NCBI GenBank assembly: GCA_045595165.1
Contig: JAZNZY010000017.1
Span: forward strand, 1 to 64,000
Origin: SFLA01 sp045595165
Lineage (GTDB): Bacteria > Bacillota > Clostridia > Oscillospirales > CAG-382
DNA length: 64,000 nucleotides
Direction of reading: 5' to 3'
A program made the translations under genes and the position numbers. The notes beneath the pieces are model-generated. The model worked only from the letters and a program-made list of their open reading frames with translations. It ran no database searches and was not told where the DNA came from. Shown piece by piece: positions 1-6,988 of the stretch; the first letter of the stretch is position 1, and each line of letters opens with the position of its first letter.

Positions 1-31
1 GTGGCGGGTTCGAGCCCCGTAATCCGCTCCA
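1..31 (+). tRNA. 3' end of tRNA-Gly (GCC), cut by window edge
   Basis: Only the variable loop, T arm, acceptor 3' strand and encoded CCA (29-31) are inside the window. The 31 bases are identical to the 3' end of the complete tRNA-Gly at 147-222, so this is a second copy of that gene. The anticodon itself lies outside the window and is inferred from the identity. Confidence 0.9.
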
Positions 32-36
32 AATAT

Positions 37-112
<76 letters not shown>

Positions 113-146
113 TTTTTCCTCTCGTTTTAGTAAAAACGGGAATTAC

Positions 147-222
147 GCGGATTTAGCTCATTTGGTAGAGCGCGACCTTGCCAAGGTCGAGGTGGCGGGT
201 TCGAGCCCCGTAATCCGCTCCA
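147..222 (+). tRNA. tRNA-Gly (GCC)
   Basis: A complete tRNA with acceptor GCGGATT pairing AATCCGC, anticodon loop TTGCCAA carrying GCC, T loop TTCGAGC and encoded CCA at 220-222. Its 3' part is identical to bases 1-31, so the cluster contains two copies of this tRNA on either side of tRNA-Phe. Confidence 0.97.
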
Positions 223-225
223 ATC

Positions 226-249
226 TCCCCGCGAGTCATTTCGCGGGGA
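226..249 (+). other. Perfect 9-bp hairpin between two tRNA genes
   Basis: TCCCCGCGA (226-234) and TCGCGGGGA (241-249) form a perfect GC-rich stem with a 6-nt loop. No T-tract follows, so it is more likely a processing or spacer hairpin in the tRNA precursor than a rho-independent terminator. Confidence 0.6.
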
Positions 250-260
250 ATATATTATCC

Positions 261-334
261 GGCGCCATAGCCAAGCGGTAAGGCAGAGGTCTGCAACACC
301 TTCATCCCCGGTCCGATTCCGGGTGGCGCCTCCA
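261..334 (+). tRNA. tRNA-Cys (GCA)
   Basis: A 74-nt tRNA with acceptor GGCGCCA/TGGCGCC, anticodon GCA at 293-295, T loop TCCGATT and encoded CCA at 332-334. It is the last member of the cluster and is followed directly by a strong terminator. Confidence 0.97.
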
Positions 335-369
335 AAAAATTCCGAAAGCATTAGCTTTCGGAATTTTTT
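335..369 (+). terminator. Terminator of the tRNA cluster
   Basis: A 15-bp perfect stem (335-349 with 354-368) with a 4-nt loop. The core is TTCCGAAAGC/GCTTTCGGAA with an A-tract on one side and a T-tract on the other, so it can stop transcription from both directions. It isolates the hairpin array downstream from tRNA transcription. Confidence 0.93.
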
Positions 370-371
370 AT

Positions 372-573
372 CCAAGCCGACGAAGGAGGCTTGGTATGTA
401 ATCAATGCGCCCCGCGCATTGTATGTAATTGCGACGGAGTCGCGTATGGCATTACGCGCAAGCGTTCATATTCGTCAGCTTGATAACATACAACACTTCG
501 TGTTGATCCCATACAGCCCTTACGGGCTGAGGACATACCGCCTTCGGCGGAATTCATACACGGCTTCGCCGTG
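372..573 (+). repeat. Array of eight short hairpins with TATG/CATA spacers, upstream of four-helix-bundle gene
   Basis: Eight small inverted repeats follow one another: 372-378/388-394, 403-410/414-421, 431-435/439-443, 454-457/462-465, 491-496/500-505, 514-519/524-529, 538-542/546-550 and 559-564/568-573. Most stems are 5-8 bp with 3-4 nt loops, often TTC; the fourth has a GCAA tetraloop. Sequences differ between stems, so they are not direct repeats. The spacers are conserved: TATG at 395, 422 and 445 in the left half and CATA at 467, 487, 510, 534 and 555 in the right half, so left and right spacers can pair. It could act as a branched RNA or as cruciform DNA. I know similar-looking arrays near four-helix-bundle genes only from general impression; no function is established. 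Confidence 0.85.
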
Positions 574-597
574 ATTAAGAAGCGAAAGTAGAACGAA

Positions 598-951
598 ATG
601 GCAAAAAATCTCTTACTTGAATATTCCGAAGAGCTTGCCACAAAGTGTGAATTGCTTTGCAAATCCATCTGCGGTAATTTCAATACCGTTTTTCAACTTC
701 GCAAATCCTCGTCAAGCGTGTTTGCCAATATTACCGAAGCGCAGTATCCCCAAAGCCTTGCCGATATGCTCTCTAAATTCAAGATCGCAAGAAAAGAGTG
801 CGCCGAAACAGAAAGCTGGATTAAATTGCTTTATAATACAAAGGTGATTGATGAAGTCACCTTCAAAGCCTACCGTAACCTTTGCGGCAGGATACAAAGA
901 ATGCTTACTTCATCTTGTATCACTATTGAAAAGAAAATCGATAACAAATAA
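598..951 (+). CDS. Four-helix bundle protein (S23/IVP, Avd-like family)
   Basis: A 117-residue, Lys/Arg-rich, almost wholly helical protein. Its pattern matches the four-helix-bundle family first seen in 23S rRNA intervening sequences and related to the accessory protein Avd of diversity-generating retroelements: an N-terminal helix around CELLCKSICGNF, then SSSSVFANITEA, then ARKECAETESWIKLL, and a last helix RIQRMLTSS. Family members form basic pentameric barrels that can bind nucleic acid. No reverse transcriptase or template/variable repeat is present, so it is not part of a recognisable retroelement here. The start ATG is 25 nt after the last hairpin of the array, with only a weak purine-rich Shine-Dalgarno, so its translation may depend on the array structure. 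The specific function is unknown. Confidence 0.85.
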   Translation: MAKNLLLEYSEELATKCELLCKSICGNFNTVFQLRKSSSSVFANITEAQYPQSLADMLSKFKIARKECAETESWIKLLYNTKVIDEVTFKAYRNLCGRIQRMLTSSCITIEKKIDNK

Positions 952-967
952 TTTTCAAATATTTATC

Positions 968-995
968 TGGACTTATGACTTCCTTTCGGTATAAT
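968..995 (+). promoter_or_regulatory. Possible promoter inside the 3' inverted repeat
   Basis: TGGACT (968-973) and TATAAT (990-995) with 16-bp spacing. The -10 box overlaps the left arm and loop of the inverted repeat at 978-1022, so transcription of the following small genes would begin within that repeat. The -35 box is a 4/6 match, so the call is tentative. Confidence 0.4.
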
Positions 996-1022
996 GGTGG
1001 TTACCACAAACCGAAAGGAAGT
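978..1022 (+). terminator. 13-bp inverted repeat closing the four-helix-bundle locus
   Basis: ACTTCCTTTCGGT (978-990) pairs perfectly with ACCGAAAGGAAGT (1010-1022) across a 19-nt loop, followed by a run of Ts. It probably terminates the four-helix-bundle transcript. The right arm contains GAAAGGAAG, a good Shine-Dalgarno for an ATG at 1029, so folding would also hide that ribosome binding site. Confidence 0.65.
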
Positions 1023-1028
1023 TTTTAT

Positions 1029-1278
1029 ATGGAATACGCTTAAACACTATCACCGAGTAAAATACGCCCTCGTCTGCGCGCGGCAAAGCTTTCTCAAAGA
1101 ACCGCCGAAGGACGATCATGAGGAATACGTCCGAAAGGTGATCGGTCGCGCATATTTCATCATTCTGAATAAGGTAGACGAGCTGGATGGCACGAATGAT
1201 AGACTTTTGAAATATTACAGGGAGAATATTGAAAATATAGAAAAGTGTGATATAATGAAATCAGAAAGGCGGTGTTAA
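1029..1278 (+). pseudogene. Small gene of unknown function, apparently frameshifted near its start
   Basis: GAAAGGAAG is correctly spaced before ATG 1029, but that frame stops after four codons (MEYA-stop). From about 1036 a different frame stays open to 1278 and gives a plausible 80-residue helical, charged sequence (KHYHRVKYALVCARQSF..., EEYVRKVIGRAYFIILNKV...). Removing one base near 1038-1040 joins the two as MEYVKHYHRV, so a single-base insertion or sequencing error is the simplest explanation. The alternative ATG at 994 lies inside the hairpin loop and has no ribosome binding site. The product is not recognised. It ends 1 nt before the next gene, so it belongs to the same operon. Confidence 0.5.
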
Positions 1279-1279
1279 T

Positions 1280-1699
1280 ATGAAGAAAGCTAAAAAATAT
1301 ATTTGGCCTCTTATTTTTCCTGTTGCTTTTCTGGCTTTTTATATTTTAATTATGATTTTTCTTTTGTTTTTAGACGGCAAGCTTAATGTGTTTCCTGACG
1401 GAAGTTATGCACCTGCTGCTTGGATTGTATTATTAACTTTAGCTTGGATTATTGTTCCACTCCCAATTTACTGTATAGGATATAGCAAAATAATCTTTGA
1501 AGAGAAATTTAAATTCTTGTTTTCCGCTTACAATTCTTTGACTATTATAGTATCACATATTTTACCTTTTAATTTACAAGGCGAAACAACAATTATCGCC
1601 CTCTTTGTATTTTGGGTTCTGTTTTGTAATTTTGTTCCGTTAATTTGTCGAGTAGCTTTTCGAAAATATAAAGAAAAAAATATCGAAGATAAAAGTTGA
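1280..1699 (+). CDS. Small integral membrane protein of unknown function
   Basis: A 139-residue protein with about four hydrophobic segments (roughly residues 8-30, 45-68, 82-97 and 102-122), a Lys-rich N-terminus and a positively charged C-terminal tail (RKYKEKN). AGAAAGGCGGTG precedes the ATG at suitable spacing. I recognise no family. It abuts the frameshifted gene upstream and ends a few bases before the phosphatase downstream, so the three are probably cotranscribed. Confidence 0.7.
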   Translation: MKKAKKYIWPLIFPVAFLAFYILIMIFLLFLDGKLNVFPDGSYAPAAWIVLLTLAWIIVPLPIYCIGYSKIIFEEKFKFLFSAYNSLTIIVSHILPFNLQGETTIIALFVFWVLFCNFVPLICRVAFRKYKEKNIEDKS

Positions 1700-1704
1700 A
1701 TGTT

Positions 1705-2394
1705 ATGAAGATTTATTTTGTCCGTCACGGACATCCCGATTATAAAACCGATTCTCTTACCGAGCTTGGCAAAATGCAGGCGAAGGCTGCGGCGGAACGG
1801 CTTAAAAACTGTAATATCGAGCGCATTTTTGCTTCTTCCTGCGGCAGAGCTTTTCAAACCGCGGAATATACAGCAAAACAGTTTGGTCTGGAAGTGATTC
1901 CCTGCGATTTTATAAGGGAACTTGGCTGGGCGTCTATCGACGGAGAACCTATCTACGCCAACGGCCAGCCTTGGCTTGTTGCTGATTCTTTTGTGGCGGC
2001 AGGTAAGAGCGTAGCGGAAAAAGATTGGATGTTGACCGATCCTTTTTGCAAAAGCACGGTGGTTGATTGTGTTAAAACAGTTGAGGAAGGTCTGGATGAT
2101 TGGCTTGCGGAGCTTGGATATAAAAGGGAAGGGGATTACTACCGTGTAACGGAAAGTATACCTTATAAAGCCGTTGCCATGTTCAGCCACGCAGGCTCTT
2201 CCTCTGCGGCACTTTCTCATATGTTCAATATACCCTTTCCCCAGATGTGCGGAATAATAGATATCGAATGCACCTCTGTTACCGTTGTCGAGCTTTCGGG
2301 CGAGGCAGGGACACTGATTTCACCCAAGTTCCGTATCGTCAACGATGCAAAGCACACAGAAGGAATCAGAGTGAATAACTTTTACGGAAACTGA
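1705..2394 (+). CDS. Histidine phosphatase family protein (phosphoglycerate mutase-like)
   Basis: The protein begins MKIYFVRHGHPDY; the RHG motif at residues 7-9 carries the catalytic phospho-accepting histidine. The LTELGKMQA segment, SSCGRAFQTAEYTA (second phosphate-binding Arg) and a later SHAGSSSAAL segment, where the second catalytic His normally sits, complete the branch-1 histidine phosphatase fold. At 229 residues it has the usual length, with an insertion between the Arg motif and the second His. Substrate cannot be told from sequence; it is cytoplasmic. ATG 1705 is preferred over an in-frame TTG at 1696 because the family starts directly before the RHG strand. It is probably translated with the membrane protein just upstream. 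Confidence 0.85.
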   Translation: MKIYFVRHGHPDYKTDSLTELGKMQAKAAAERLKNCNIERIFASSCGRAFQTAEYTAKQFGLEVIPCDFIRELGWASIDGEPIYANGQPWLVADSFVAAGKSVAEKDWMLTDPFCKSTVVDCVKTVEEGLDDWLAELGYKREGDYYRVTESIPYKAVAMFSHAGSSSAALSHMFNIPFPQMCGIIDIECTSVTVVELSGEAGTLISPKFRIVNDAKHTEGIRVNNFYGN

Positions 2395-2415
2395 TTACAG
2401 AAAGGAACAGGTAAA

Positions 2416-2925
2416 ATGAGCAAAGATTACAACGTGTTTTTAAAAAATCCCGAAAATATCAGTGTATCTGATTTCGAAGCGTTTGCATACAAGCTGGGTT
2501 ATTTTATAAGGGTATATCCTTTGGAAAACTATACCGAACATTCCGGCTTCCTGCCGTTTAACCTTTATTTGAATTTTATTGACCGTGTTTTGCCCTACGA
2601 TTCCTTTGTTTCCGGCTTTGAAGCGTATTTCTCCGATTACCGTTCACAGGATTATGACGGGGAGTTTAATGCATTGGTCGAAAATCCCAAATCCGTAATG
2701 TTAATGTGTGTAAGCGATATGGATTCTCTTGAAGAACTGTCCGCTTTGATCTGGGCTAAATATTTGTGCGAATATTGCGGCGGCGTTCTTTATGACCCTC
2801 AAACCGATACTTTGTTTTCCGATTCATCTAAGATAGATGCACTTATATACGAACAAAAAGAGGAACTGGTCAGATTAGCTGCACAAAACTCTTTGAAACT
2901 TCACGAGTTTACCGGCTGGAAGTAG
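2416..2925 (+). CDS. Hypothetical protein, 169 residues
   Basis: A soluble acidic protein with no signal peptide or membrane segment. It has aromatic-rich blocks (PLENYTEHSGFLPFNLYLNF) and a CEYCGG motif near residue 118, which could be a lone metal-binding pair but is not a full zinc ribbon. AGAAAGGAACAGG precedes the ATG. It lies 21 nt after the phosphatase in the same direction, so it is probably in the same operon. I recognise no family. Confidence 0.75.
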   Translation: MSKDYNVFLKNPENISVSDFEAFAYKLGYFIRVYPLENYTEHSGFLPFNLYLNFIDRVLPYDSFVSGFEAYFSDYRSQDYDGEFNALVENPKSVMLMCVSDMDSLEELSALIWAKYLCEYCGGVLYDPQTDTLFSDSSKIDALIYEQKEELVRLAAQNSLKLHEFTGWK

Positions 2926-2991
2926 TCGGTATATCGGTTAATACGCTGCAACGTATCGTCATAACATTAAATCCAGAAAGTCGGTGAAAAC

Positions 2992-3765
2992 TTGTATTCT
3001 TTCTTACATAATCTTTTATCGGATAAAAAGGGCGGCGAAATTTTTACGTTGTTCGGTGCTTGGCATTTTTTATATATCGGATTAACGCTGTTTACGGTTA
3101 TCGTCGTTTTGCTGTGTTTTAAGAATAAAAGTGCCGATTTGAAGCAAAAAGCAACCCGTCTTTTTATCAATATGGCTTTTGGTCTGTATATACTGGATAT
3201 CTTTTTAATGCCTCTCGCTTATGGAGAGATCGATATCGAAAAACTGCCTTTTCACGCCTGCACGGCTATGTGCTTGATGTGTTACTTAAGTCATCACAGC
3301 CGTTTTCTTGAAAAATACAGGCTTTCTTTCGTACTGCTCGGCTTTATCTCAAATTTTGTATATCTTGTCTATCCCGCAGGTGTTATGTGGCACGCCGTGC
3401 ATCCGCTTTCCTACAGAGTAATACAGACCTTGCTTTTTCATAGTGTTATGACAGTATACGGACTACTTGTACTGATTTTTGAGTGCGAAAAATTCAACCT
3501 CAAAAAATGGTATCGTGATTTATCTGTTATTGTTTGTATGACATTATGGTCAATCCTCGGTAATTCAGTGTATAACGGAACATCTGACGGATACTCACAC
3601 TTCTTTAATTGGTTTTTCGTTGTGCGTGATCCGTTTTACGCGATTCCCGAATCGGTTTCGCCTTTCATAATGCCGTTTTTGAATATCGCATTGTTTTTTA
3701 CGGCAGAAATTATCATCTGTTTAATTCTCCGCGGAATAAGAGGTATAAAGGTATATGACAAATAA
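2992..3765 (+). CDS. YwaF/TIGR02206-like integral membrane protein
   Basis: A 257-residue protein with about six or seven hydrophobic segments. It has the family hallmark of a polar segment in a helix (LPFHACTAMCLMCY near residues 84-97), and the later WHAVHPLSYRVIQTLLFHS segment resembles the YwaF family, whose function is unknown. The start is TTG, with AGAAAGTCGGTG at good spacing; no in-frame ATG gives a complete first helix. The end overlaps the next gene by 11 nt (ATGACAAATAA), so translation is coupled. Confidence 0.72.
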   Translation: MYSFLHNLLSDKKGGEIFTLFGAWHFLYIGLTLFTVIVVLLCFKNKSADLKQKATRLFINMAFGLYILDIFLMPLAYGEIDIEKLPFHACTAMCLMCYLSHHSRFLEKYRLSFVLLGFISNFVYLVYPAGVMWHAVHPLSYRVIQTLLFHSVMTVYGLLVLIFECEKFNLKKWYRDLSVIVCMTLWSILGNSVYNGTSDGYSHFFNWFFVVRDPFYAIPESVSPFIMPFLNIALFFTAEIIICLILRGIRGIKVYDK

Positions 3766-4264
3766 CCAAATAATGAAAAAGCATTTGGAACTTAATGTCA
3801 TAGGTCCGCTTTGCGCCCAAGGTTTTACGGGTAAATATCCCCATTTCAGACGGGTAAAAGAAGGTTGTATTGAGCTTATTTCTTTCCAAACAAATAAGCT
3901 CGGCGGTTCATTTACAGCTGAGGTTTCGGCAATTTTTCCCGATAAGGAAAACAAGAATTTTGTTTCTGTCAATATCTTGTCCGTAAATGATTTGACCGTA
4001 TGGGATACCAACGAGCGGTATCGCTTGAAAGGAATGTATGACGGTTGGTTTTATTACCGTGATCTGTATTCCAAATATATTTTTGGCTTCGGCAAGGATT
4101 ATATTCATATAAGCGAAGACGCCGTAGATCCCGCCGTTCCGAAAGGGTATAAACTCGTTCAGCGGTTCAACGAAGATACCGCGGAAATGATATGTAAAGT
4201 GGTCAATAAACAGCTTGTTAATGCGTTTAAGTGGTTGAGGAAATTTGAAAAATGCAACCTGTGA
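3755..4264 (+). CDS. DUF4304 domain-containing protein
   Basis: 169 residues beginning with a helix-strand unit (MKKHLELNVIGPLCAQGFTG) followed by PHFRRVKEGCIELISFQTNK. This is the typical opening of DUF4304 proteins, small cytoplasmic proteins of unknown role. The start overlaps the stop of the YwaF-like gene by 11 nt. No catalytic motif is visible. The next gene starts 12 nt after the stop. Confidence 0.75.
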   Translation: MTNNQIMKKHLELNVIGPLCAQGFTGKYPHFRRVKEGCIELISFQTNKLGGSFTAEVSAIFPDKENKNFVSVNILSVNDLTVWDTNERYRLKGMYDGWFYYRDLYSKYIFGFGKDYIHISEDAVDPAVPKGYKLVQRFNEDTAEMICKVVNKQLVNAFKWLRKFEKCNL

Positions 4265-4276
4265 AAGAGGTAAAAT

Positions 4277-4852
4277 ATGAACTACTGCGAAAAATGTCAT
4301 AATCTTTGCGAAGAAAGTGTTTGCAATCTTTGCGGCAATAAAAAGATACGCCCCGTTGATGATTCTGATTTTTGCTTTCTTGTTGAAACGGAGCAGACAA
4401 ACGGTGAGATGCTTTGCGATATATTTAAACAAGAAGATATAAAGTACGCTCTCATTCCCACGGGAAACGGTGTAAGATCCAATTTCGGCTTGGATCTTGA
4501 AAATTACGAGATTTACGTTCAGTATAAAAACCTTGATGCCGCGAATGAAATTATAGATTCCTTCTCCGATCAGGCTGTTTCCGTGTATCAGAACGAACTT
4601 TTGGAAGGCTTTGAAAAATGGTTTATCGCCAAGCCCAAATACGAGCAAAAGTGGAAAAAGAAGCTTGCCTTGGGCGATATTGATCTTATCGAATTCTGCA
4701 AAACCTGCGTTGAAAATGCCGAGCAGATAGTTGACGGAGGGCAGGTGTTGAGCGGCACTACCGGCGGTCATTATCTTACCGTCTATTCGGATAAAGCCGT
4801 AGTACTTTTTAATTCCGTATCCTTTGAGATTCTTTCAATAGAAAAAGCTTAA
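4277..4852 (+). CDS. Zinc-ribbon and DUF2007-like protein
   Basis: The N-terminus holds two CxxC pairs (CEKC near residue 4 and CNLCGN near 16) that make a short zinc ribbon. Residues about 33-95 (LVETEQTNGEMLCDIFKQEDI...YEIYVQYKNLDAANEII) match the DUF2007 putative signal-transducing fold. A helical C-terminus follows with no known motif. The 191-residue protein is cytoplasmic and closes the run of small genes begun at 1280. AAAGAGGT is the ribosome binding site. It converges with the lipase-like gene, 5 nt away. Confidence 0.75.
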   Translation: MNYCEKCHNLCEESVCNLCGNKKIRPVDDSDFCFLVETEQTNGEMLCDIFKQEDIKYALIPTGNGVRSNFGLDLENYEIYVQYKNLDAANEIIDSFSDQAVSVYQNELLEGFEKWFIAKPKYEQKWKKKLALGDIDLIEFCKTCVENAEQIVDGGQVLSGTTGGHYLTVYSDKAVVLFNSVSFEILSIEKA

Positions 4853-4857
4853 TACTT

Positions 4858-5466
4858 TTAAATATCAAGCTTTTTAAGTTCCGTTAATATGTTTTCCTGA
4901 CGGTGTGCGTCTATAGGCGTATACCGTCCTTTTTTGCCTATCTCCAGCATCTTTCCGATATGCTTATATCCCAAAACAGATGGTGGTAGGTGAGTAACCG
5001 CATCGTCAATATTTCGTACTACCGTGAAGTTTTCCCAGCGGTCATCGGGTATTTCACCCCATATCACCCGAGGACATCCAAATCCGTAACCGTAGATATT
5101 TTTACGTAAGTCGGGACGGTTAAACCAAACGTTTTCATAACACAGCACGGCAATTGCCGCTCCGTGTGAATATCCTACGCAGGTTATACCTTTCAGTTTT
5201 TTATTTAGTATCTCACAAGCCAGCTTTTGCTCTATCTCCTTCCACACGTTTAAAAAGCCACGGTGAGCAAACCATACGGTTTTTCCCATTCTTCGGTAAG
5301 GAACAGCAGGGAAATCAAAGTTAATTTTCCAATCGTTCTCACCGTCGGATTTTTCAAAATATAAATATAATACGTCATCTTTAATTTCTGTTGCATAATT
5401 TGCACTTTTTCCCGTTTGAAAATAGGGAATATATAAACATCTTTCAAACTGATTGTATAGTTTCAA
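4858..5466 (-). CDS. Lipase class 3-like alpha/beta hydrolase
   Basis: 202 residues with a nucleophile elbow GYSHGAA (Ser near residue 99), the GFGCPRV strand-loop that follows it in class 3 lipases, a candidate acid in NIDDAVTHLP and a C-terminal His (DAHRQ). No signal peptide is present, so it would act inside the cell on an ester substrate I cannot name. The start is TTG at 5466, with GGAAG upstream on the minus strand. It converges on the zinc-ribbon gene with no visible terminator between them. Confidence 0.78.
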   Translation of the reverse strand: MKLYNQFERCLYIPYFQTGKSANYATEIKDDVLYLYFEKSDGENDWKINFDFPAVPYRRMGKTVWFAHRGFLNVWKEIEQKLACEILNKKLKGITCVGYSHGAAIAVLCYENVWFNRPDLRKNIYGYGFGCPRVIWGEIPDDRWENFTVVRNIDDAVTHLPPSVLGYKHIGKMLEIGKKGRYTPIDAHRQENILTELKKLDI

Positions 5467-5521
5467 GGTATTACGCTTCCATTTTGTTTTTTTACAGTAT
5501 ATGTTTAATTGTATTTTATTG

Positions 5522-5550
5522 TTGAAAAATCGGTTTGTTTCTGTTATAAT
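5522..5550 (+). promoter_or_regulatory. Promoter of the 5580 membrane protein
   Basis: TTGAAA (5522-5527), a 17-bp spacer and TATAAT (5545-5550) lie about 30 nt before the start codon. Only one base differs from the consensus sigma-A -35 box. Confidence 0.8.
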
Positions 5551-5579
5551 ATATATAATGTTTTTTTAGGTGGCAGTAT

Positions 5580-6344
5580 ATGAATAATTTGAAACATAAA
5601 AAGAAAATTTCACCGGTTTCGGTGCTTCACTGTATAAAGCTTATCGGAAGATGTGCGCTTTTGGTTTCCGCGTTGTGCTTGTATATTTACAGCAGTATCA
5701 ATTTCCCCGGCGAGCTTTTTGCGGGAATAGAAAACAATAAGCTATTTTTACTTTCCTTGTGGATAATATTTTTTGTGGAAATGCTGTTCCGATTTTTACC
5801 TTCAAGGCTCGAAAGCCCGGGGTGTCAAAAAGTTTTTAAAAAACGGTTTATCCCCACAACGACAGAAAAAGTAAAGCTTACATCCTGGCGTTCCACCCTT
5901 GCCGTTTTTCTTGCTTGGGTTGGTTTAAACGGAGTATTCGGTACCCTTTATTTAACCGGTGTTATCGATGCGGGCATACTTGTCCTTATCAGCCTTGCAT
6001 ATTCTGTTTGCGATATGATATGTATTTTGTTCTTCTGCCCGTTCCAGACCTTCTTTATGAAAAACCGTTGTTGCGTAACCTGCCGTATATATAATTGGGA
6101 TTACGCTATGATGTTCACTCCGCTCGTGTTTATCAATAACGTGTTTGCCCTTAGCCTTTTTGGCGTTTCTCTCGTTCTTGTTCTTGTGTGGGAGATAACC
6201 GTCCGCCGCCATCCCGAGCGTTTTACCGAAGCTACCAACGCCTGTCTTTCCTGCGAAAACTGTACCGAAAAGCTGTGCCATCACAAAAAACAGCTTCGTA
6301 GTTTTATTAAAAAAAATAAAGACATTTTATTTCCGAAAAAATAA
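5580..6344 (+). CDS. Conserved membrane protein with cysteine-rich cytosolic motifs
   Basis: A 254-residue protein with about five membrane segments (near residues 22-40, 55-72, 105-128, 132-152 and 178-205). Two cysteine clusters stand out: CCVTCRIYNWDYAMMF near residue 165 and CLSCENCTEKLCHHK near residue 223; the spacing suggests metal or iron-sulfur binding. I have seen similar Clostridia proteins annotated only as hypothetical. It has its own promoter and a terminator right after it, so it is monocistronic. Confidence 0.75.
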   Translation: MNNLKHKKKISPVSVLHCIKLIGRCALLVSALCLYIYSSINFPGELFAGIENNKLFLLSLWIIFFVEMLFRFLPSRLESPGCQKVFKKRFIPTTTEKVKLTSWRSTLAVFLAWVGLNGVFGTLYLTGVIDAGILVLISLAYSVCDMICILFFCPFQTFFMKNRCCVTCRIYNWDYAMMFTPLVFINNVFALSLFGVSLVLVLVWEITVRRHPERFTEATNACLSCENCTEKLCHHKKQLRSFIKKNKDILFPKK

Positions 6345-6353
6345 TATATTTTT

Positions 6354-6387
6354 TGCACTGCTTTTTTGTTGGCAGTGCATATTTTTT
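6354..6387 (+). terminator. Terminator after the cysteine-rich membrane protein
   Basis: TGCACTGC (6354-6361) pairs with GCAGTGCA (6372-6379) over a 10-nt loop and is followed by TATTTTTT. Confidence 0.85.
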
Positions 6388-6438
6388 ACACATTTGGGAA
6401 AAACTTACTTTGTACTAACAGAAAGTGAGGTAAATTTT

Positions 6439-6615
6439 ATGTCGCCCAAAGAATTACTTTATATCGAAGATGCCCTGGGTCACGAAAAACAGATCAAAGC
6501 CACCTGCGTACAGAGCGCCGAATTTATTCAGGATAAACAGCTTAAACAGTTGGTATCCGAAATAGGGGCAAAGCATGCAAACTCTTTTTCCGATATTTAC
6601 AAGCTGCTTCAGTAG
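6439..6615 (+). CDS. Short CotF-operon protein (spore coat-associated, putative)
   Basis: A 58-residue helical protein (MSPKELLYIEDALGHEKQ...). Small proteins of this type commonly sit directly before CotF-like coat genes in Clostridia, as here (11 nt gap). I chose ATG 6439, preceded by AAAGTGAGG, over the in-frame ATG at 6394, which lacks a ribosome binding site and would add an unlike extension. Its role in the spore coat is inferred from the neighbour. Confidence 0.72.
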   Translation: MSPKELLYIEDALGHEKQIKATCVQSAEFIQDKQLKQLVSEIGAKHANSFSDIYKLLQ

Positions 6616-6626
6616 GAGGATAAAAT

Positions 6627-6878
6627 ATGCTTGATGACAGACAGTTAATGGAAAACCTTTTGTTAAATCTTAAAGGCGAATGCGATCTTTTGATGCACGG
6701 CGCCGTGGAAGCTTCCACTCCTGAAGTGCACTCTGCATTTTCCCGCGCATTTAATGATACACTTAAAATGCAAAACGAAGTATATTCCGCAATGGCAAGC
6801 AAGGGATGGTATCCTCCCACAAAGGCTGAACAGCAGCAGATAGATACCTTAAAGCAAAAGTACAGCTCCGGATGTTGA
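6627..6878 (+). CDS. Spore coat protein, CotF family
   Basis: An 83-residue helical protein with the Coat F signature order: DRQLMENLLLNLKGECDLLMHGAVEAST, then VHSAFSRAFNDTLKMQNEVYSAMASKGWYPP. In CotF proteins this ferritin-like helical hairpin is a structural coat component expressed in the mother cell. AGTAGGAGG precedes the ATG. The gene ends just before a strong terminator. It supports a spore-forming host. Confidence 0.88.
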   Translation: MLDDRQLMENLLLNLKGECDLLMHGAVEASTPEVHSAFSRAFNDTLKMQNEVYSAMASKGWYPPTKAEQQQIDTLKQKYSSGC

Positions 6879-6893
6879 TCAACCCAAAAAGAT

Positions 6894-6920
6894 GAAGCCG
6901 TTTTTCCGGCTTCTTTTTTT
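6894..6920 (+). terminator. Terminator after the coat genes
   Basis: GAAGCCG (6894-6900) pairs with CGGCTTC (6907-6913) over a 6-nt loop and is followed by seven Ts. Confidence 0.93.
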
Positions 6921-6988
6921 ATAAAACTTCGAATAAGTACTTGAATTTTATCGAAAAATGTTTATTATATAGTTGTAAATAATATATG

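Noticed and set aside
127..405. 92-codon minus-strand frame across the tRNA cluster
   Set aside because: It covers tRNA-Gly, tRNA-Cys and the terminator, which are clearly RNA features. It is a chance frame.
372..573. CRISPR array
   Set aside because: There is no repeated direct repeat of constant sequence and no cas gene. The units are short hairpins with different sequences and spacers of only a few bases.
598..951. Diversity-generating retroelement
   Set aside because: The protein is Avd-like, but no reverse transcriptase and no template/variable repeat pair were found within the window.
994..1278. ATG 994 as start of an intact 94-residue gene
   Set aside because: The ATG sits in the -10 box and loop of an inverted repeat with no ribosome binding site. 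The better start, at 1029, is frameshifted.
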